NCBI GenBank assembly: GCA_949126835.1
Contig: OX421496.1
Location: 20,725,844 to 20,789,843 of the forward strand
DNA from: Anisus vortex
Lineage: Eukaryota; Mollusca; Gastropoda; Planorbidae
Reading direction: 5' to 3'
Length of the DNA stretch: 64,000 bases
Each line of letters begins with the position of its first letter. Position 1 is the first letter of the stretch. The notes under the pieces are model-generated. The model was not told the origin of the DNA. It worked only from the letters and a program-made list of their open reading frames with translations, and did not search any database. Made by a program: the position numbers and the translations under genes. Of the stretch, positions 36,790 to 49,048 are shown one piece after another.

Positions 36790-36900
36790 CAGTGCCCTCA
36801 CATGGGGGGGGGGGGGGGGAAGAGGGGGGAATATGCTCAGGGCGGCACTTCCAGGGTGGCGGCAAATGTAGTCTAAATATAGCAAATATAGCACTAAACT
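36790..36900. mobile_element. truncated copy of the 21230 MITE family
   Basis: cagtgccctcacatggg, a long G run, and then tgtagtctaaatatagc and atagcactaaac match the first two thirds of the element at 21230-21393. The right end is absent. Confidence 0.7.
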
Positions 36901-37009
36901 GGATTGACATCAATTCTTTAGTATTTTGCTGAACTAGAGTCCCACCCGTGAGACAGATTGACTATATTGCAGACCTTGACGTATGCAGGACACACAGCTA
37001 GATTCCTAC

Positions 37010-37350
37010 ACATTGGGCTGGGGCAGACTTTGCACTTTTTGTTTCTTCGCTGATGTTTTCTCTTCGGCGATGAATCGAAGCTTTTCCTCTCCTGTTTTCA
37101 GACGGTGTGTTAAATGAATGCCCCTCCAGCCACTTCCGTCCCGAGTCAGAATTTCCTATTTTCCAATGTTCATCTCTAGATTTCTAAAGCCTATATCTAG
37201 ATCTATAGCCTAAAGATCACGCTTGCAAATGTCTTTAAAACTGAGATGTGGGCGACCTGTAAGCTTGGATCTTTTGCCAGCGGCATGTTCTACGAAGAGC
37301 AGTTCCTTTGGGATTGTGCCACTTTCCATACCGTAGTCTTAACTTGATAT
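37010..37350 (-). pseudogene. LINE ORF relic, C-terminal part
   Basis: Minus-strand translation gives IPKELLFVEHAAGKRSKLTG then RPHLSFKDICKRDL, a stop, and further on DGSGWRGIHLTHRLKTGEEK. This order (IPK-LL, G-R-GRP-L-FKD, KRDLKA, W) is the end of an endonuclease/reverse-transcriptase ORF. Stops interrupt it. It is unrelated at sequence level to the young LINE in this window. Confidence 0.75.
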
Positions 37351-38269
37351 ATTTACGGTATCTAAGACGGCTTTGGCTGAGGAAAGTGAACACAATGGAT
37401 AGCGATATGTCTGCTTTAAGGCCTCTTTGGTGGTTTGGTTGTGGTTCCAGGAGATGTCAAGTATGCGTCTAGGGTAGTGCCTGTAAGGTCGAGGTTATTA
37501 TGGCGTAGGCCTACAGCGAAGAGTGCTGACCTCACAGGCTCGGTAAACAGCCATTTGTGTTGATGGTCACCTTCAAAAAGGGACCCACAGACGTCCATTT
37601 GGTTGTCTAGATTTTAGGCCTATATCAACAACGGCAAGGCTCAACGATGTCACGCGCGGTTTACCGTACTTCTCGGGTTGCGGTACGCCCATAACAATTC
37701 GGCTGTGTCTATTATACCTTTATAAATTGAGGGGAAATGCGAAGTAAATTTTGTGAAATAATTAGGCTACTTCTACGCAAATAAACCATTTACCTTTTAA
37801 CACATTGTTCGTACGTTTCATGTGCCCAGTCTCAGTGGTAAAAGTTTATGTTTTAGAAATCAGTTTCTACTGGCTTCACAAAACTAGATCTAGATATCTA
37901 TTATAGTTGCTTCGGGCAGTTGAATAAAATAGTCATATGACTTGCGAGTTTTGGCGCCAAATGACAATCTTTTTTTTTTTGACAATGTCTTAATATAAGG
38001 CCTAGGACTATACCATATGAACGATAAACTGCTGTTGTCCAAGTATCAAAATGTAGGCCCTGTGCAGGCTTATTGGATTGTTACAAACATGAATAACGTT
38101 TAAGGTGTAATTCACAAGTAAATGCCCACACGCGTTATTCACTTTCACCTATCTCTTAGCCCGTTGGGGGTCGTAAGGCCACGTACCATTGTTGACTGTT
38201 GCACTATCGCTCGCCCGTTGTCACTTTTGTTTGCCACCCTTTGGAATATTAATAAAGGACAGACCGGTG

Positions 38270-38690
38270 TATTCTTTTATATATTTGTATCCTTTATATA
38301 TCTTCTCTTCTGTCTACCTAGCTCTATTTCTTCCTCCCTGCACTGTGCCTTGCAAGCAAGATAGTCTTTGCAAGGCCTTTTTATTTTGTCAAGTGCCAAT
38401 ACCTTCCCAGTTTCTTGCTCTGGATTGCGGTGAGCAGGTCTTTTTATAGGTCGATGCCGTTGGCGGTTTGATTTCGGACAACGTCATTTTAGATGTAGTC
38501 AGTGTAGATGTTCAGGATATTGCGGAATCATCTCATTTCAAGGGCCCTGATCCTTATCTGAGATCTGCCGTGAGCGTAGGCCTACATATTTCATGTCCAT
38601 ACATGAAAACCGACATCGCCAGAGTGCACATTAGGCGGATTTTTTTTAATAAAAGGAGACTTTCATGCATTGCTCTTTATCTTGCTCAGT
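38270..38690 (-). pseudogene. LINE ORF relic, RT thumb and C-terminal part
   Basis: On the minus strand the reading shows LMCTLAMSVFMYG, then STLTADLR and IRALEMR with FRNILNI, followed by the decayed nucleotide signature of the LLTTVKRRKLKW / GLAKTIL / QGTVQGGRR region. These are consecutive parts of a typical LINE ORF2 C-terminus, here with several stops and frame changes. The plus-strand ORFs over the same bases are shadows. Confidence 0.75.
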
Positions 38691-40579
38691 ACCGTTGTTT
38701 TCTGAGAACATAAGCTTATGTTATAATGTCCCCAATAGACGTGATATAGACTACACTCACATCACATGTAGTGAATACCCAGTTATCAATAAAATTACGA
38801 ATAGCCTACACGTTTATCTTAAGTCCGCACACACACGGAGCACAAATAGATCTATAATCCTACGCACCCAAGTTCGTTAATTGGCTAGTCTTGAAAACCA
38901 GGAGCCTAAGACCACGACACACACGCTCCTAAACTCTCTGTCCCTCTCTCTGTGTTCTATTTCGTTAGCTTAATTATACACGTAGAGTTAATCTAACTGT
39001 TCACATTGTTATGTTATTGTCCCTTGGTAACACTACGCATCAATCAAGGTGGCGCATCCGGCTCATAATCCTGTTATGTCGAACTTGTTCATTATATTCA
39101 TGTCGACGCTTAAGGTCAACTACCAAAATGGCATTTCCCAGAATTCGAGATCATTGCACGGGTGATAGAGGCCACCGAAACTATCGGTGGGAGGAATGAA
39201 TTGGCACAACATATAATAACCGTTTCGCCCAGCCCGGGCCCGGTGTCTGGATGATCACGCCTATAAGCTTATAATCTAATCTAGTATTTGAACTATCGGC
39301 CTCGTTTGATTCGGGGGAAATTCCGTTAGAGGGGAAAAGTGTAGTGCATATGCCTGCGGGATATCTATATATTTATAGCTCATGCTGCTTCTGCCCCTTC
39401 GGCATTCCGCTTGGGTGCAAACCTCAAACACGCATTGAACAAACCCCTTTCTCTATATATACGCCCTGGACTTAGAATTTAAGCTGAAGGCTTAAACTGT
39501 CCGTTTTAAAGATTTAAGCTACTTTTACGTTCTGTTTAGAAAGAGCCTACAAGATAAGATATTATGATAGGAACTATTAGGAACTATACCGTAGGCTAGG
39601 CCTATATTTTGGATGGCTAGGTTAAAATATTAATTTGGCAGAAAAACGGCCCTTGCATTCACTGTAGGCCTATATATTAAAGCATTATATATAAATTGAT
39701 CTTCATTTGTCTAAACAGGATTGCAGCAGTGGACTATTATGTGAGTATAGGCATAAGCCTACTATACGTATGAGTCTTTTCTGCACGGTAGAAGGGCAAT
39801 AGCAGGACGGCAACATGTAGCTCAATACTAAGCGTACACACACAGACATAATCAATCAGAGTTAAGTTCTCCCTATCCTTTATAACCTAACCGATACTGA
39901 CTATTACCAAAAATACTACAAAGCCATCCCTAACCTATTTAAACTAACCGATACTAACTATTTATCACTAAGTCTATCGGGTCCGAATAGCCACTTCGAT
40001 AAATTAAAGCTCTGATGTAGTATATTCGTGTGTACGCACAGTATTTAGCTGCTTGTGGCCGGCAGGGCACGCGAGTGAAATAAAATGTGCTGGCGCGACA
40101 CCTTTTCTGGATCCTCCTTTCCAACACTAGCCATATTATCTAGAATAATATGTTCTAGATGATTTGTTCTGCATTAGATCGACATACGTTTTGAGAAATC
40201 GATTCATGTTCGTAGGCCTAAAAGGTTCTCCCCCCCCCCCCGACCACACCACCGGAAATCATTATAACAAACCAGTTAAAAAAGATTTACTAACATCCAC
40301 TGGCGTAGGGCCTACTAGTAGTAGGCTTACTAGTAGGCCTATGCAGCGACATAGATCTAGAGCTATTTAGGCTTACTTAGCTAACAGGGAGGGCTGTTTA
40401 AGCCTGTGAGGCTATGCCTACTATATTTGTAAGGGCCTCTGGAATCAAAAATAGAGACTTAAAATGCTATATAAATATAATAGGCTCATTCTACTCGAAA
40501 ATAATTAGGCCTATATTACAACTAGAGGCTAATTTTTTGGTTTTAGCCTACTACAATTACAAAAATACACAGTCTAGAT

Positions 40580-41556
40580 TAGAGACCGAAAACGAAGACA
40601 TACCGAATATTATACATTGACATTCGGCCGAAGCCGAAACCAGACGTCCGGCAAGAAAATTAACAGTTTTTGAAAAGAACCTTAAATGCGCTGCAAAGTT
40701 GTTGTTTTTAATTGCCCACGTTGCTTTTCAGTCTACATTAAATAAAATGTTAAGTCAGTTTTACTAATATATAATTATTGGCATCTAATGTAATAAAACT
40801 GAACTGATTGTGGATTGTGAAACACTAAATATGTCATTCTTTTTGTCTCTCTATGTCCTTCTTTTGAAGTCCAAGTATCTCGCAACCTTACGTCTATCGG
40901 TCTGTTTGTCTGTTACAAAAGCGTTCAGTATCAGTGGGGAAATTCCAGTTTTTTTTTCTTTTCGAATACGTAGATCGAATGGCTGTGCCGACGACATCTG
41001 CATTTTTGCTGTTGTATGTGCTTGTATCGCGAATTCACAATCATTACTCGGGATAAAAAAACAAACAAAAAAAAAACATCTATAATTATTCGCCTCTGAC
41101 AAATGAGTGTTTGCAAGGAATATAGGCCTAATGTTAAGGAATTGTTTTGTGCTAATCAAACAGGGTTTACAAATATTTCTTCAGATAAAAAGATAAATAA
41201 ATCGTGGGACACAGTTAGGGCTATGACTGATTTCCTCCCGAAATCCGGTTTCGTTTGACATCCCTGCCTACTTCACACAGATTAATTCACAACATTTTGA
41301 ACAGTTTAACTAAATGAAAGTATCGATAAGCAGAGTAATAGATGCAACAATAGCGTAGCATTAAATTATGAATTTTGAAAGTTAAAATAGATATTCGGCT
41401 GATGACCGAAAGTCAATATCAGTTTCGGCCGAAACCGTAAACAAACCGAAAATTAACCTTTTGGCTTGGGCCGAAACCGATAACACGGCGAAAAAGGTTT
41501 TTTGCCTATTTTCGGCGCCGAAAACGAAGCTGAAACCAAATATCGGTCGGTCTCTA
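40580..41556. mobile_element. non-autonomous hAT element with perfect 8-bp target duplication
   Basis: The left end tagagaccgaaaacgaag and the inverted right end (tagagaccgaccgatattt) are the termini. The flanking 8-mers 40572-40579 and 41557-41564 are both gtctagat. The interior is rich in cggccgaaaccg-type sequence near both ends, forming longer sub-terminal inverted repeats. Short ORFs in the middle have no transposase similarity that I can see. Confidence 0.88.
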
Positions 41557-42124
41557 GTCTAGATCCTTTTTTATAGTCTAGTAGATCTAGGCCTATTTCT
41601 TTTTAGCTGGAAATATTTCGAGACTTAATTTTAAAAAAAAAGATATTGACTCTAGTTCTAGCTCTAGCGAGTTATGTAACTTTGCTACATCTAGTTGTCT
41701 TTCCATTTTCTCTGAAACCGAGGCTATCGAGTGTTTATATTTTTGGGTTCATCATAATTTTCCTGTATTAGTGCAGTTAGTGCTATGACGCCTGTGAGGA
41801 TGTTGATGTGTGTGGAAAAATACGCGACAAATAAGCGTACCGCGTATTATGTATTACCCTGGCCTTGGAGTGTTTCGCAGTTACTTGTTTTTAGAAAAAT
41901 GTGAAAGCTCTGCTGCTTTCTCCATTCGACATTTATTTCATTTATATTTATACATCAATTTTTGTTCTACATTAGTTTAGTCCAGAACGTAGGCCGTAGG
42001 CGTAGGAGTAGGACTGAGCCTGACTGAGACCTACGTAGGCCTACAACCCGTAGTCGCAGGATAGTTTAAAATAGTTATATTTATATTAGTTTATTCGTCA
42101 ATTTACTATTATAACTATTTCATC

Positions 42125-45100
42125 ATGGCAGGTTTTTATAACCTCGAACATAAGGAAGTTATAAGAATTAAAGTGAAAGTAAGTATAAATAATTATAAGT
42201 TATCCATTGGAATACATAAAGATTAATAAAGAGGAAATATTTTACTTTGAAATGGACATGAGATGAGTAGGCCCTATATACTATATTATAAATATGCCCT
42301 ATCAGACATATCACATAGACATAGTCACATTCACATAGTGACATAGGTCTATCATTCTACCATCTATGACTATACTATGAGTACTATGACTATGACTATG
42401 AGTATGAGTGATTCAAAAGTTATTGATTATTAATAGTGTAGCTCTACCTCTTGGACACTGACTATTGTACAGTCTTGGACTAAAACTAAGTAAAAGTTGG
42501 ACCAAACCTAGTAATTGTATCATTGTCAATAATTATTTATTTATAATTAAAGTTGATGATTAAATATACTATAGACAGTGAGACAGAATGATTAATATAA
42601 AATAATATAATATAGAAAATATAAAATAGAAAATATAATAGAAAAATATAAAAGTGAAATTAATATAGAGGCCCTATGGCTTGAGGCTGAGTGCATACTG
42701 CATGCGCTATGCTATGCCAGTATGCCCTGCCCTTTTTAGTCTATACTATAGGAACATAATTTGGCTTATAAAAGAAACAAAGTGTCTACATGTCCTGCGA
42801 CCGGACGAATAGTGCAGGAGATATTCGTCCAGCGATATAGTCACATGACTGCCATAACAACGCCATGTCACGTGACTACCTGCTATTCATAGCAAAGATG
42901 GCTTTGGGGATATGTGTGGGCAATATGAGATCAGTTGATTTAAAAACGATTGTTCAGAGACTAATATGAATAAAATCATACATTTAATTAAACAACGATA
43001 TTGAATATTTTTTTGTACTGTATCAAACTTAAGGAACCATTAAAATGGCCTGGGTTGGAATCTTGGTGTAGGCTAAGATTTGTTCCCGGGTCTGGAGGGT
43101 GTCCCTGAGTCTACCCAGCATTGTAGTGGCCACACAATCCCCCAGTTTGCAGTGGACACACAATCCCCCAGTATGCTGTGGCCACACAATACCCTTGTAT
43201 GCAGTGACCACAGAAACTGGTGAATGCTACTTCATTGGCTCTATTAACCAATTTGGTCAGACGGGATACTTTACTACTACTTACTAGAGGTTAAGCTGGT
43301 CAGTGAGTAGAGTGAACGAGAAAAGCATTTTAAGACATAGTCATAAGAGAAGTCACTAAGTTTCTGGTAGTATGACAGATCCTATACCTTATTCTGAAAG
43401 TATAATTAAATTATTTGATGACCTTCAAAAGGTAATGAGTTTATCAGCTGTTACTAGAGTCTATTTAAAAGAGGAAAAAAAAAATCAAGTGTTTATCTGT
43501 TGGGTGTCAATGACTGATAGAGTGCTACCAAAGACAAGATTTAATAATGATTGCAACACACTCAACTTTAAATTGATACAAATTATAACATGTCTGTTTG
43601 CATGGACATACAGGGGCGAATCCACAGGGGGGGCTGAGGGGGGCTAAGCCCCCCCTGGAATTTAAAAAAAATATTTTTTTCAACTGATTTTTTTAAAATA
43701 TGCACTAAATTTGCTAAAAATTTGGTAAATCTTTGTCACGCGAAAGTTTAGCCCCCCCCTGGTATTTGGTAAATATTTGTTTAGCCCCCCCCTGGAAAAA
43801 ATTTCTGGCTTCGCCCCTGTGGACATATGAATACTTTTACAGATGACTGGCAAACCCACATTTTTATTTAGCCTAAATAGTAAAGAAATATTTTTTTTGC
43901 CAATTTTCTCAGCATACAAAACATTAAAATATTGATGTTTCAACAAAGGCCTATTGTGGATAATATTTTAAAATCAATTTTTAGTACTAGGTTTATTACT
44001 TTTTATGTAACTAAATTTAAGTGAATAAAAAAATTTCAATGAAGATCATAATGGGAAGCTGTTGTATTAGATCATTTAACTATTGTGCGTATGTCCACTT
44101 GATAACACTTTTATTGATAAATTAAAAATTAGATAATAATCAAGGTATGTTCAGGGTCAGAGATTACAAGGTTACACACTACTAGAGGACCTTTTAAAAT
44201 AATATTGCTCAGACTAAACTTGCCAATTATTTAAATTTTCTCTATAATTTTCTTCTAAAGAAATGTGATGGAAGAATGCAGCCAGTGTATAAGAAGTTTT
44301 CTATAGACCCCCAGATAACTTCTTTTGAAATGCTTCAGGGTATCTTGGCTAGAGCATTTGATATAAACAGGTATAATTTCTTAATACTTTATTGCCAACA
44401 CAATTTATACTCAGATTGAACTTAATTTTAATTCATTGCTACTTTTGTTTTGAATTTGGAGACTAGAACTTTGCACTGAGAACTGTAATTATATATAGCC
44501 TTAGATATCCACATGTGTCAAATAAAGATTTGTCTCAGTAGGAATAAAGGAAAAGTGGGTGCCCTAATAGTGATTCATGCCAAAGTAATAAATTTGTTGA
44601 AATGGAGGTATTGATTTACAATAGGGCATTTTAATTATTAGTGAACCAATAATCATCATTACCTGTTTCCCCACCTGGGGCATAGGCCACAAATAAAAGC
44701 TCTCCAGGCTTCCCACTGCTCAGGCAAGTCTCTCCGGTTTTGTCCCATCATGCTGGTGTCTGCTTCAAGTTTTTAGTCTCCCAAGTCAATTTTTGGTCTG
44801 GCTCTTTTCCTCTTGCCTTGCCAGTTCCAGGTGATGGCTTGTCTTGTGATGTTGGTTGTATTAGTGAAACAAACAGACATGCAATCATTTTGAATTCTAA
44901 ATGAAGGTGAAAATGGGTAAAAGAAGGCATTTGAACAAGATCTAACACAATTTTCTTGAAATAAAATGACTTTTAATTGGTCACAAATAGTTAAATATTT
45001 GATGTAAAAACATTATTTTGAGTAAGTGCATACTATTTAAAATACCGATACTGAAACAGTTTGCATTAGAATTATTTTGTGTGTGGTTACATTACATATG

Positions 45101-48100
45101 TACATTTTTTTGTTGTTTTTAATAAACTTTATTCTGAAAATGACAATGAGAAAGCACATTTTGATGAATTTACTTTTCCTAAAACCTCTGGAGGGAAACT
45201 TGGAGTGCCACTTCTCTAAAGAAATTGTAGACAAGCTCCCAAGACATTCTATTTGCAACTTTTATAGAACATAAACAGTTTATTGAAACTAATGAAATGA
45301 ATATTATTAATTTTCAGTGACTTCACCATCTGCTATCTGGCCAGAGATTCAGAGGGCCAGGCTGTTTACTTGTCAATGCTGTCAGACTGGGACATGGATG
45401 CCGCCTTCCAGTGTGCTGCTGACCCATGTTTAAAACTTAAAGTTGACCTGAGGCCATTTGAAGAAGGTTAGGTCTATCAGTTATATTTAAATAAAGAATA
45501 GCCTGACTATATATTATATTTATATATTTCTTTTTTAGTATATATATGTCTGTTCCATTCTTTGACTAAATGCCATTCTTTTCTGCCAAGTTCATATTTT
45601 TTCACAAAAATGTTCCTTTGAACTGCTGGTCACAATTTTTTCCTGGTGATATTGGAATATATGTATTGTGCAAAAGAATGCAGGAGATATAGTCTTTTGT
45701 TAACGCTGGTTCCTGTTAGAACTGAAAAGTGAATTCCCATTCACTATGCTACATAAATATATACAACTTAATGATCCTTGATTTTATAATTTAATATATT
45801 AATTTGTATATATTTTAAAAAGTTTATCAGACTTTGGTCTCTAGTGCTTCTTTGTGTGCTGTGGGTGAGGTGTATCATGCCTATTCAAGGTTTTTGTAAA
45901 GCTTGGCAATACTCAGCTTTTTAAAAACTTTACACACATTGTTGTTCATTGAAGAAAATTCCATTTTTGCCAACAGAAATGGAAGATTGGGATGTTATAG
46001 CACCAGCGGAAATTCCACAGCATAGAATAACAAGCCTATTGGATAAAAGCTCTTTTCTTGGTACAATAACTGGAACTATCCATAACCTTGGTAAAACTGT
46101 CAATACAATGCAGAGAGCCATAGGTGAGTATAGGAAACAACAATACAGAGATAAAAAATAAATGTAAACTATTCAATAAATATTGATAGAGCAAAACTTT
46201 TCAAAACGTATGACAAGATCTAAGAAAATTCAACATGTATCACCTTTTTTTTTTTACAGGTTTAAAACAAGCTGATGAAATTATAAAACCTTTAAAACAA
46301 CCTATGTCTGACATGGAATTCAAGAATTACCTGGACAGTGAAGGTCATATGATTCGGCCAAACGAATTCCGCCTATCTGTTTATCAGGGTGGTATTGAGC
46401 CATCGCTCCGCAGAGTGGCTTGGAGACATTTGCTAAACATATTTCCCATTAATATGTCGGGTCAACATCGGTTCGACTACATGAAGCGCAAAGAGGAAGA
46501 GTACAGGAAGTTGAGAGAACAGTGGCTGGAACGTTTCAAGAATAACACAGCCACAGAGGAAGTGAAGTATGTCGCTAGTATGGTGAAGAAAGATGTGCTG
46601 AGAACTGACAGGTGTCATGGTTTCTACGCTGGTAGTGATGAGAACGAGAATACTTTGTCCCTCTTTCACATTTTGGTTACATATGCTCTGACGCATCCTG
46701 ATGTTTCCTACTGTCAAGGCATGAGTGACTTAGCCTCACCTTTGCTTGTGACCCAGAAGGATGAAGGCCAAGCCTACATATGTTTCTGTGCTCTCATGAA
46801 CAGGTTAAAAAGTAACTTCACCTTGGAAGGGAATGCCATCATGACAAAATTTAAACACCTGGCTGAACTGTTGGCCATGTACGACCCTGCATTACATTCT
46901 TATCTTGTGCAAAATAATGCAGGAGATATGTTCTTCTGTTATCGCTGGTTCTTGTTAGAACTGAAAAGAGAATTCCCATTCACTGATGCTTTGTATGTGT
47001 TGGAAGTCATGTGGGCCACGCTACCCCCAGCACCTCCAGCCGTGGAGTTAGAGTTGGTGGATTCTGATTATTCCTGTAAGCTTTTGTCTAGTTCTCCATG
47101 CTCGCCTACTTTTTCCTTACAGCAAGCAATGTATGCCAAACTACTGGCGATGAGAAGAGTTGGCGCTCTGCATTTGGCTACAAGATCATCACTTCTCATC
47201 AACAATACCAATCAGAAATCTCTGGGTTCCAACGGTTCAGACAGCAAGGTTTTGCTTCACCCAGCGGTAGTCTCTTCGTTTGATGCCTCACCGGTGGATG
47301 CAGATGAGCATGGTCTAGACTTTCCCCAAGTGGATAATCCAATGACAAGATCCATGCAGCTGAAATCCAACAGCATTGATCAGATATTGCAGGAGAATGC
47401 AGCGGGCCAGCATGACAAGGAAGATTGTTGTAAAGATGATGATGATAACTGTGCTGAGGATGATTGCTCCAGTGATTCAAGCCAACCTGATTGTGAGGAC
47501 GAGATGTCAATTATCAGAACAGCGAGTGATCGCAGTACCGGTACCTGTATCAGCTTACCCGTAGAGGAATGTAAAGGCTTTGCATTCTCCAACATCATGC
47601 TGGAGGAAGAACTCAATGAACGTAGCTGGAGTGTCAATTCTGCTGTTTCTGATTTTTCCGATCACCAAACACAATTTGAGCTTTCATTAGATTCCAATGC
47701 CAACAACTCATCGGAAAACCTAGAAATGCACAGCATAAACAGCTTTGACTCTTACAAAGGCCCAGAGTCTCTGCTTTCAGAAATAATAAAAAGTGATGTA
47801 ACCAATGGTAAACATGGAGATGCCTTACAAGCAGAGCCCAACTCAGGGATATTCCAGAGCATGAAACGTTTGCTGGCTTCCCCCAAGCGAAAACCAGCAA
47901 CGACAACAAATGCTGCTTCACCGCAGTCTTCCCCTAAAAAGCTTGGTGGCCTGTCACATAAGCAAGGATCAGCCCCTATGCTAAATCTCAATTACGAAGT
48001 GGGACCAAAGCTGACCAAAAACCTTTCAGACGGGAACATCTCTGAGTGTAAAGAGGCTTCAGACTCATCAGAGAGTATTGTGACTAATGTTGGTGGAGCT

Positions 48101-48397
48101 ACTCAGGCTGCTGCTGTTCGCGATCCCTCAAAACTTCCACCACCACAAGACTTTGGGGCAGGAAATCCATTTCTGATGTTTCTTAGCTTCACTTTGCTTG
48201 TTCAGCATCGGGATAAGATCATTCAGCAAGGCATGTTCTATGAAGATATTGCCATGTATTATGACAAACTTGTCCGCAGGCATGATGCTCATAGGGTATT
48301 ACATAATGCCCGTCTATTGTATACAGAATACCTTAGAGCCCAGCAAGCAAATATGGAAAAAGAGAAAGATGTTGAAGACCTAGGAATGAGTTGTTAA
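42125..48397 (+). CDS. TBC1D25: TBC1 domain family member 25, Rab GTPase-activating protein
   Basis: Five exons: 42125-42178, 44261-44370, 45318-45466, 45977-46123 and 46260-48397, all GT-AG and in frame, giving 865 residues (human about 690). Residues 10-105 form the PB1-like N-terminal domain of this family (IRIKVK, FSIDPQITSFEMLQGIL, LSDWDMDAAF). EDWDVI at 107-112 is an LC3-interacting-type motif at the place where the human protein has one. The TBC domain starts near residue 197 (GGIEPSLRRVAWR). It has the catalytic arginine motif KDVLRTDR (Arg about 268) and the glutamine motif YCQGMSD (Gln about 306), both intact. A long Ser/Asp-rich insert (about 420-790) splits the last TBC part, which resumes at GNPFLMFLSFTLLVQHRD. 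The known role is GTP hydrolysis on Rab33-type GTPases and control of autophagosome maturation. The gene is complete, with a tail-to-tail COPG neighbour. Confidence 0.95.
43024..43262 (+). mobile_element. tRNA-derived SINE with internal tandem repeat
   Basis: Same family as 32068-32306: B-box part gggttggaatcttgg, then gggtgtccctgagtctaccc and the end gaccacagaaactggtgaat. The middle part gtggccacacaatccccc is repeated about three times with a period near 30 bases, unlike the other copies. It lies in intron 1 of TBC1D25. Confidence 0.75.
43611..43819. mobile_element. hAT-type MITE with perfect 8-bp target duplication
   Basis: The left end caggggcgaatcc and the inverted right end (caggggcgaagcc on the other strand) are the termini. 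The flanks 43603-43610 and 43820-43827 are both tggacata. The interior repeats tagccccccc-type blocks in both orientations. It is 209 bp with no coding, in intron 1 of TBC1D25. Confidence 0.92.
44645..44855 (-). pseudogene. LINE ORF relic, extreme C-terminus
   Basis: Minus-strand translation reads ITRQAITWNWQGKRKRARPK, then IDLGD, a stop, NLKQTPA, a stop, WDKTGETCLSSGKPGELLFV and AYAPGGETGN. This follows the usual end of a LINE ORF (RQAL-WNPQGKRKRGRPK-TWRRDLE, W, LCP). Two stops show it is dead. It lies in intron 2 of TBC1D25. Confidence 0.75.
45666..45750 (+). pseudogene. decayed internal copy of a TBC1D25 exon segment
   Basis: About 85 bases in the intron between exons 3 and 4 match 46905-46990 of exon 5 at roughly 90 percent by hand alignment, with at most one gap. 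Shared runs include aatgcaggagatat, cgctggttc, tgttagaactgaaaag and gaattcccattcact. In the exon this codes for the TBC segment VQNNAGDMFFCYRWFLLELK. The intron copy has a stop (taa for tat) and several replacements, and no splice sites hug it, so it is a pseudo-exon made by local duplication. Confidence 0.9.
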
Positions 48398-49048
48398 AAT
48401 TATTAGCTCTAGTGTTATAAAATTGTCCTTAGTTATAGTCACATTTTTATTGGGTTCATCAGAGGTATCTCCTATATTTGGTTTACCAGTTTCTGATTGT
48501 GTGTCAGATAGACATCTTCAGTGACTACATCTAATGCTTCTGAAATGCATCAAAGCCTTCTTTCCTTAAGAATGCAATGAATGTGTACCAGACTGGTATA
48601 TTTTGAAACTAATATGCAGTTCAGCAGATATATTTATTGAAATCCTACTTGCTTGATTGAAGTTTACTGGTGTATTTAAAAGAAACATATTTTCTTGTAG
48701 ATATTTATTGATGCAAATGGATAAAGTATTTTAGTGAAAAAAAATCACACTTTAGATGTTCCTAATCCCAGAAAACTTTAAAAAAATTTCTTGTGCAAAC
48801 TACTGGTATTATAAAATGTTTTTTGTGTACTAGCACAATGTATTAGTCTAGAGTTGTCATATTTAGTACACTGATAAATTGTTCTTCTCAGTCTCAGTTT
48901 TATCTGAATTATTTATCTATATATATAAAATAAGAGTGTTTGTCCGCATATGGATCCCCATTGGTCAATTTAAAATCACGGGAGTTTGTGTCACTGACCT
49001 ATTTAGGCCTAGGCCTATATACTGTTTAATAATTTTTCACATCGAACA

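Larger units (their letters stand above)
32710..42124. other. intergenic transposon patchwork between divergent genes
   Basis: Separates the 5' ends of the minus-strand coiled-coil gene and the plus-strand TBC1D25 gene. It holds a half TIR element, a rearranged LINE, a 950-bp TIR element with a tRNA-like insert, a MITE fragment, two LINE ORF relics and a hAT MITE, separately listed. The rest, for example 35640-36780, 39000-40570 and 41570-42120, is dense in AGGCCTA and TAG-type short motifs with no recognisable coding. Local GC is higher than in the flanking genes' introns. Confidence 0.6.

Noticed and set aside
38122..38880. Series of plus-strand ORFs as a possible gene
   Set aside because: The opposite strand holds a decayed LINE ORF2, which explains the open frames.
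40810..41159. Overlapping ORFs of 60-100 codons
   Set aside because: They lie inside a non-autonomous hAT element, overlap on both strands and have no recognisable domain.
46235..46259. ATG start at 46235 for the TBC protein
   Set aside because: It lies in the polypyrimidine tract of an intron; the exon begins at 46260 and continues from upstream exons.
47199..47991. Minus-strand ORFs opposite TBC1D25 exon 5
   Set aside because: Shadows of the Ser/Asp-rich coding region with no splice or start support.
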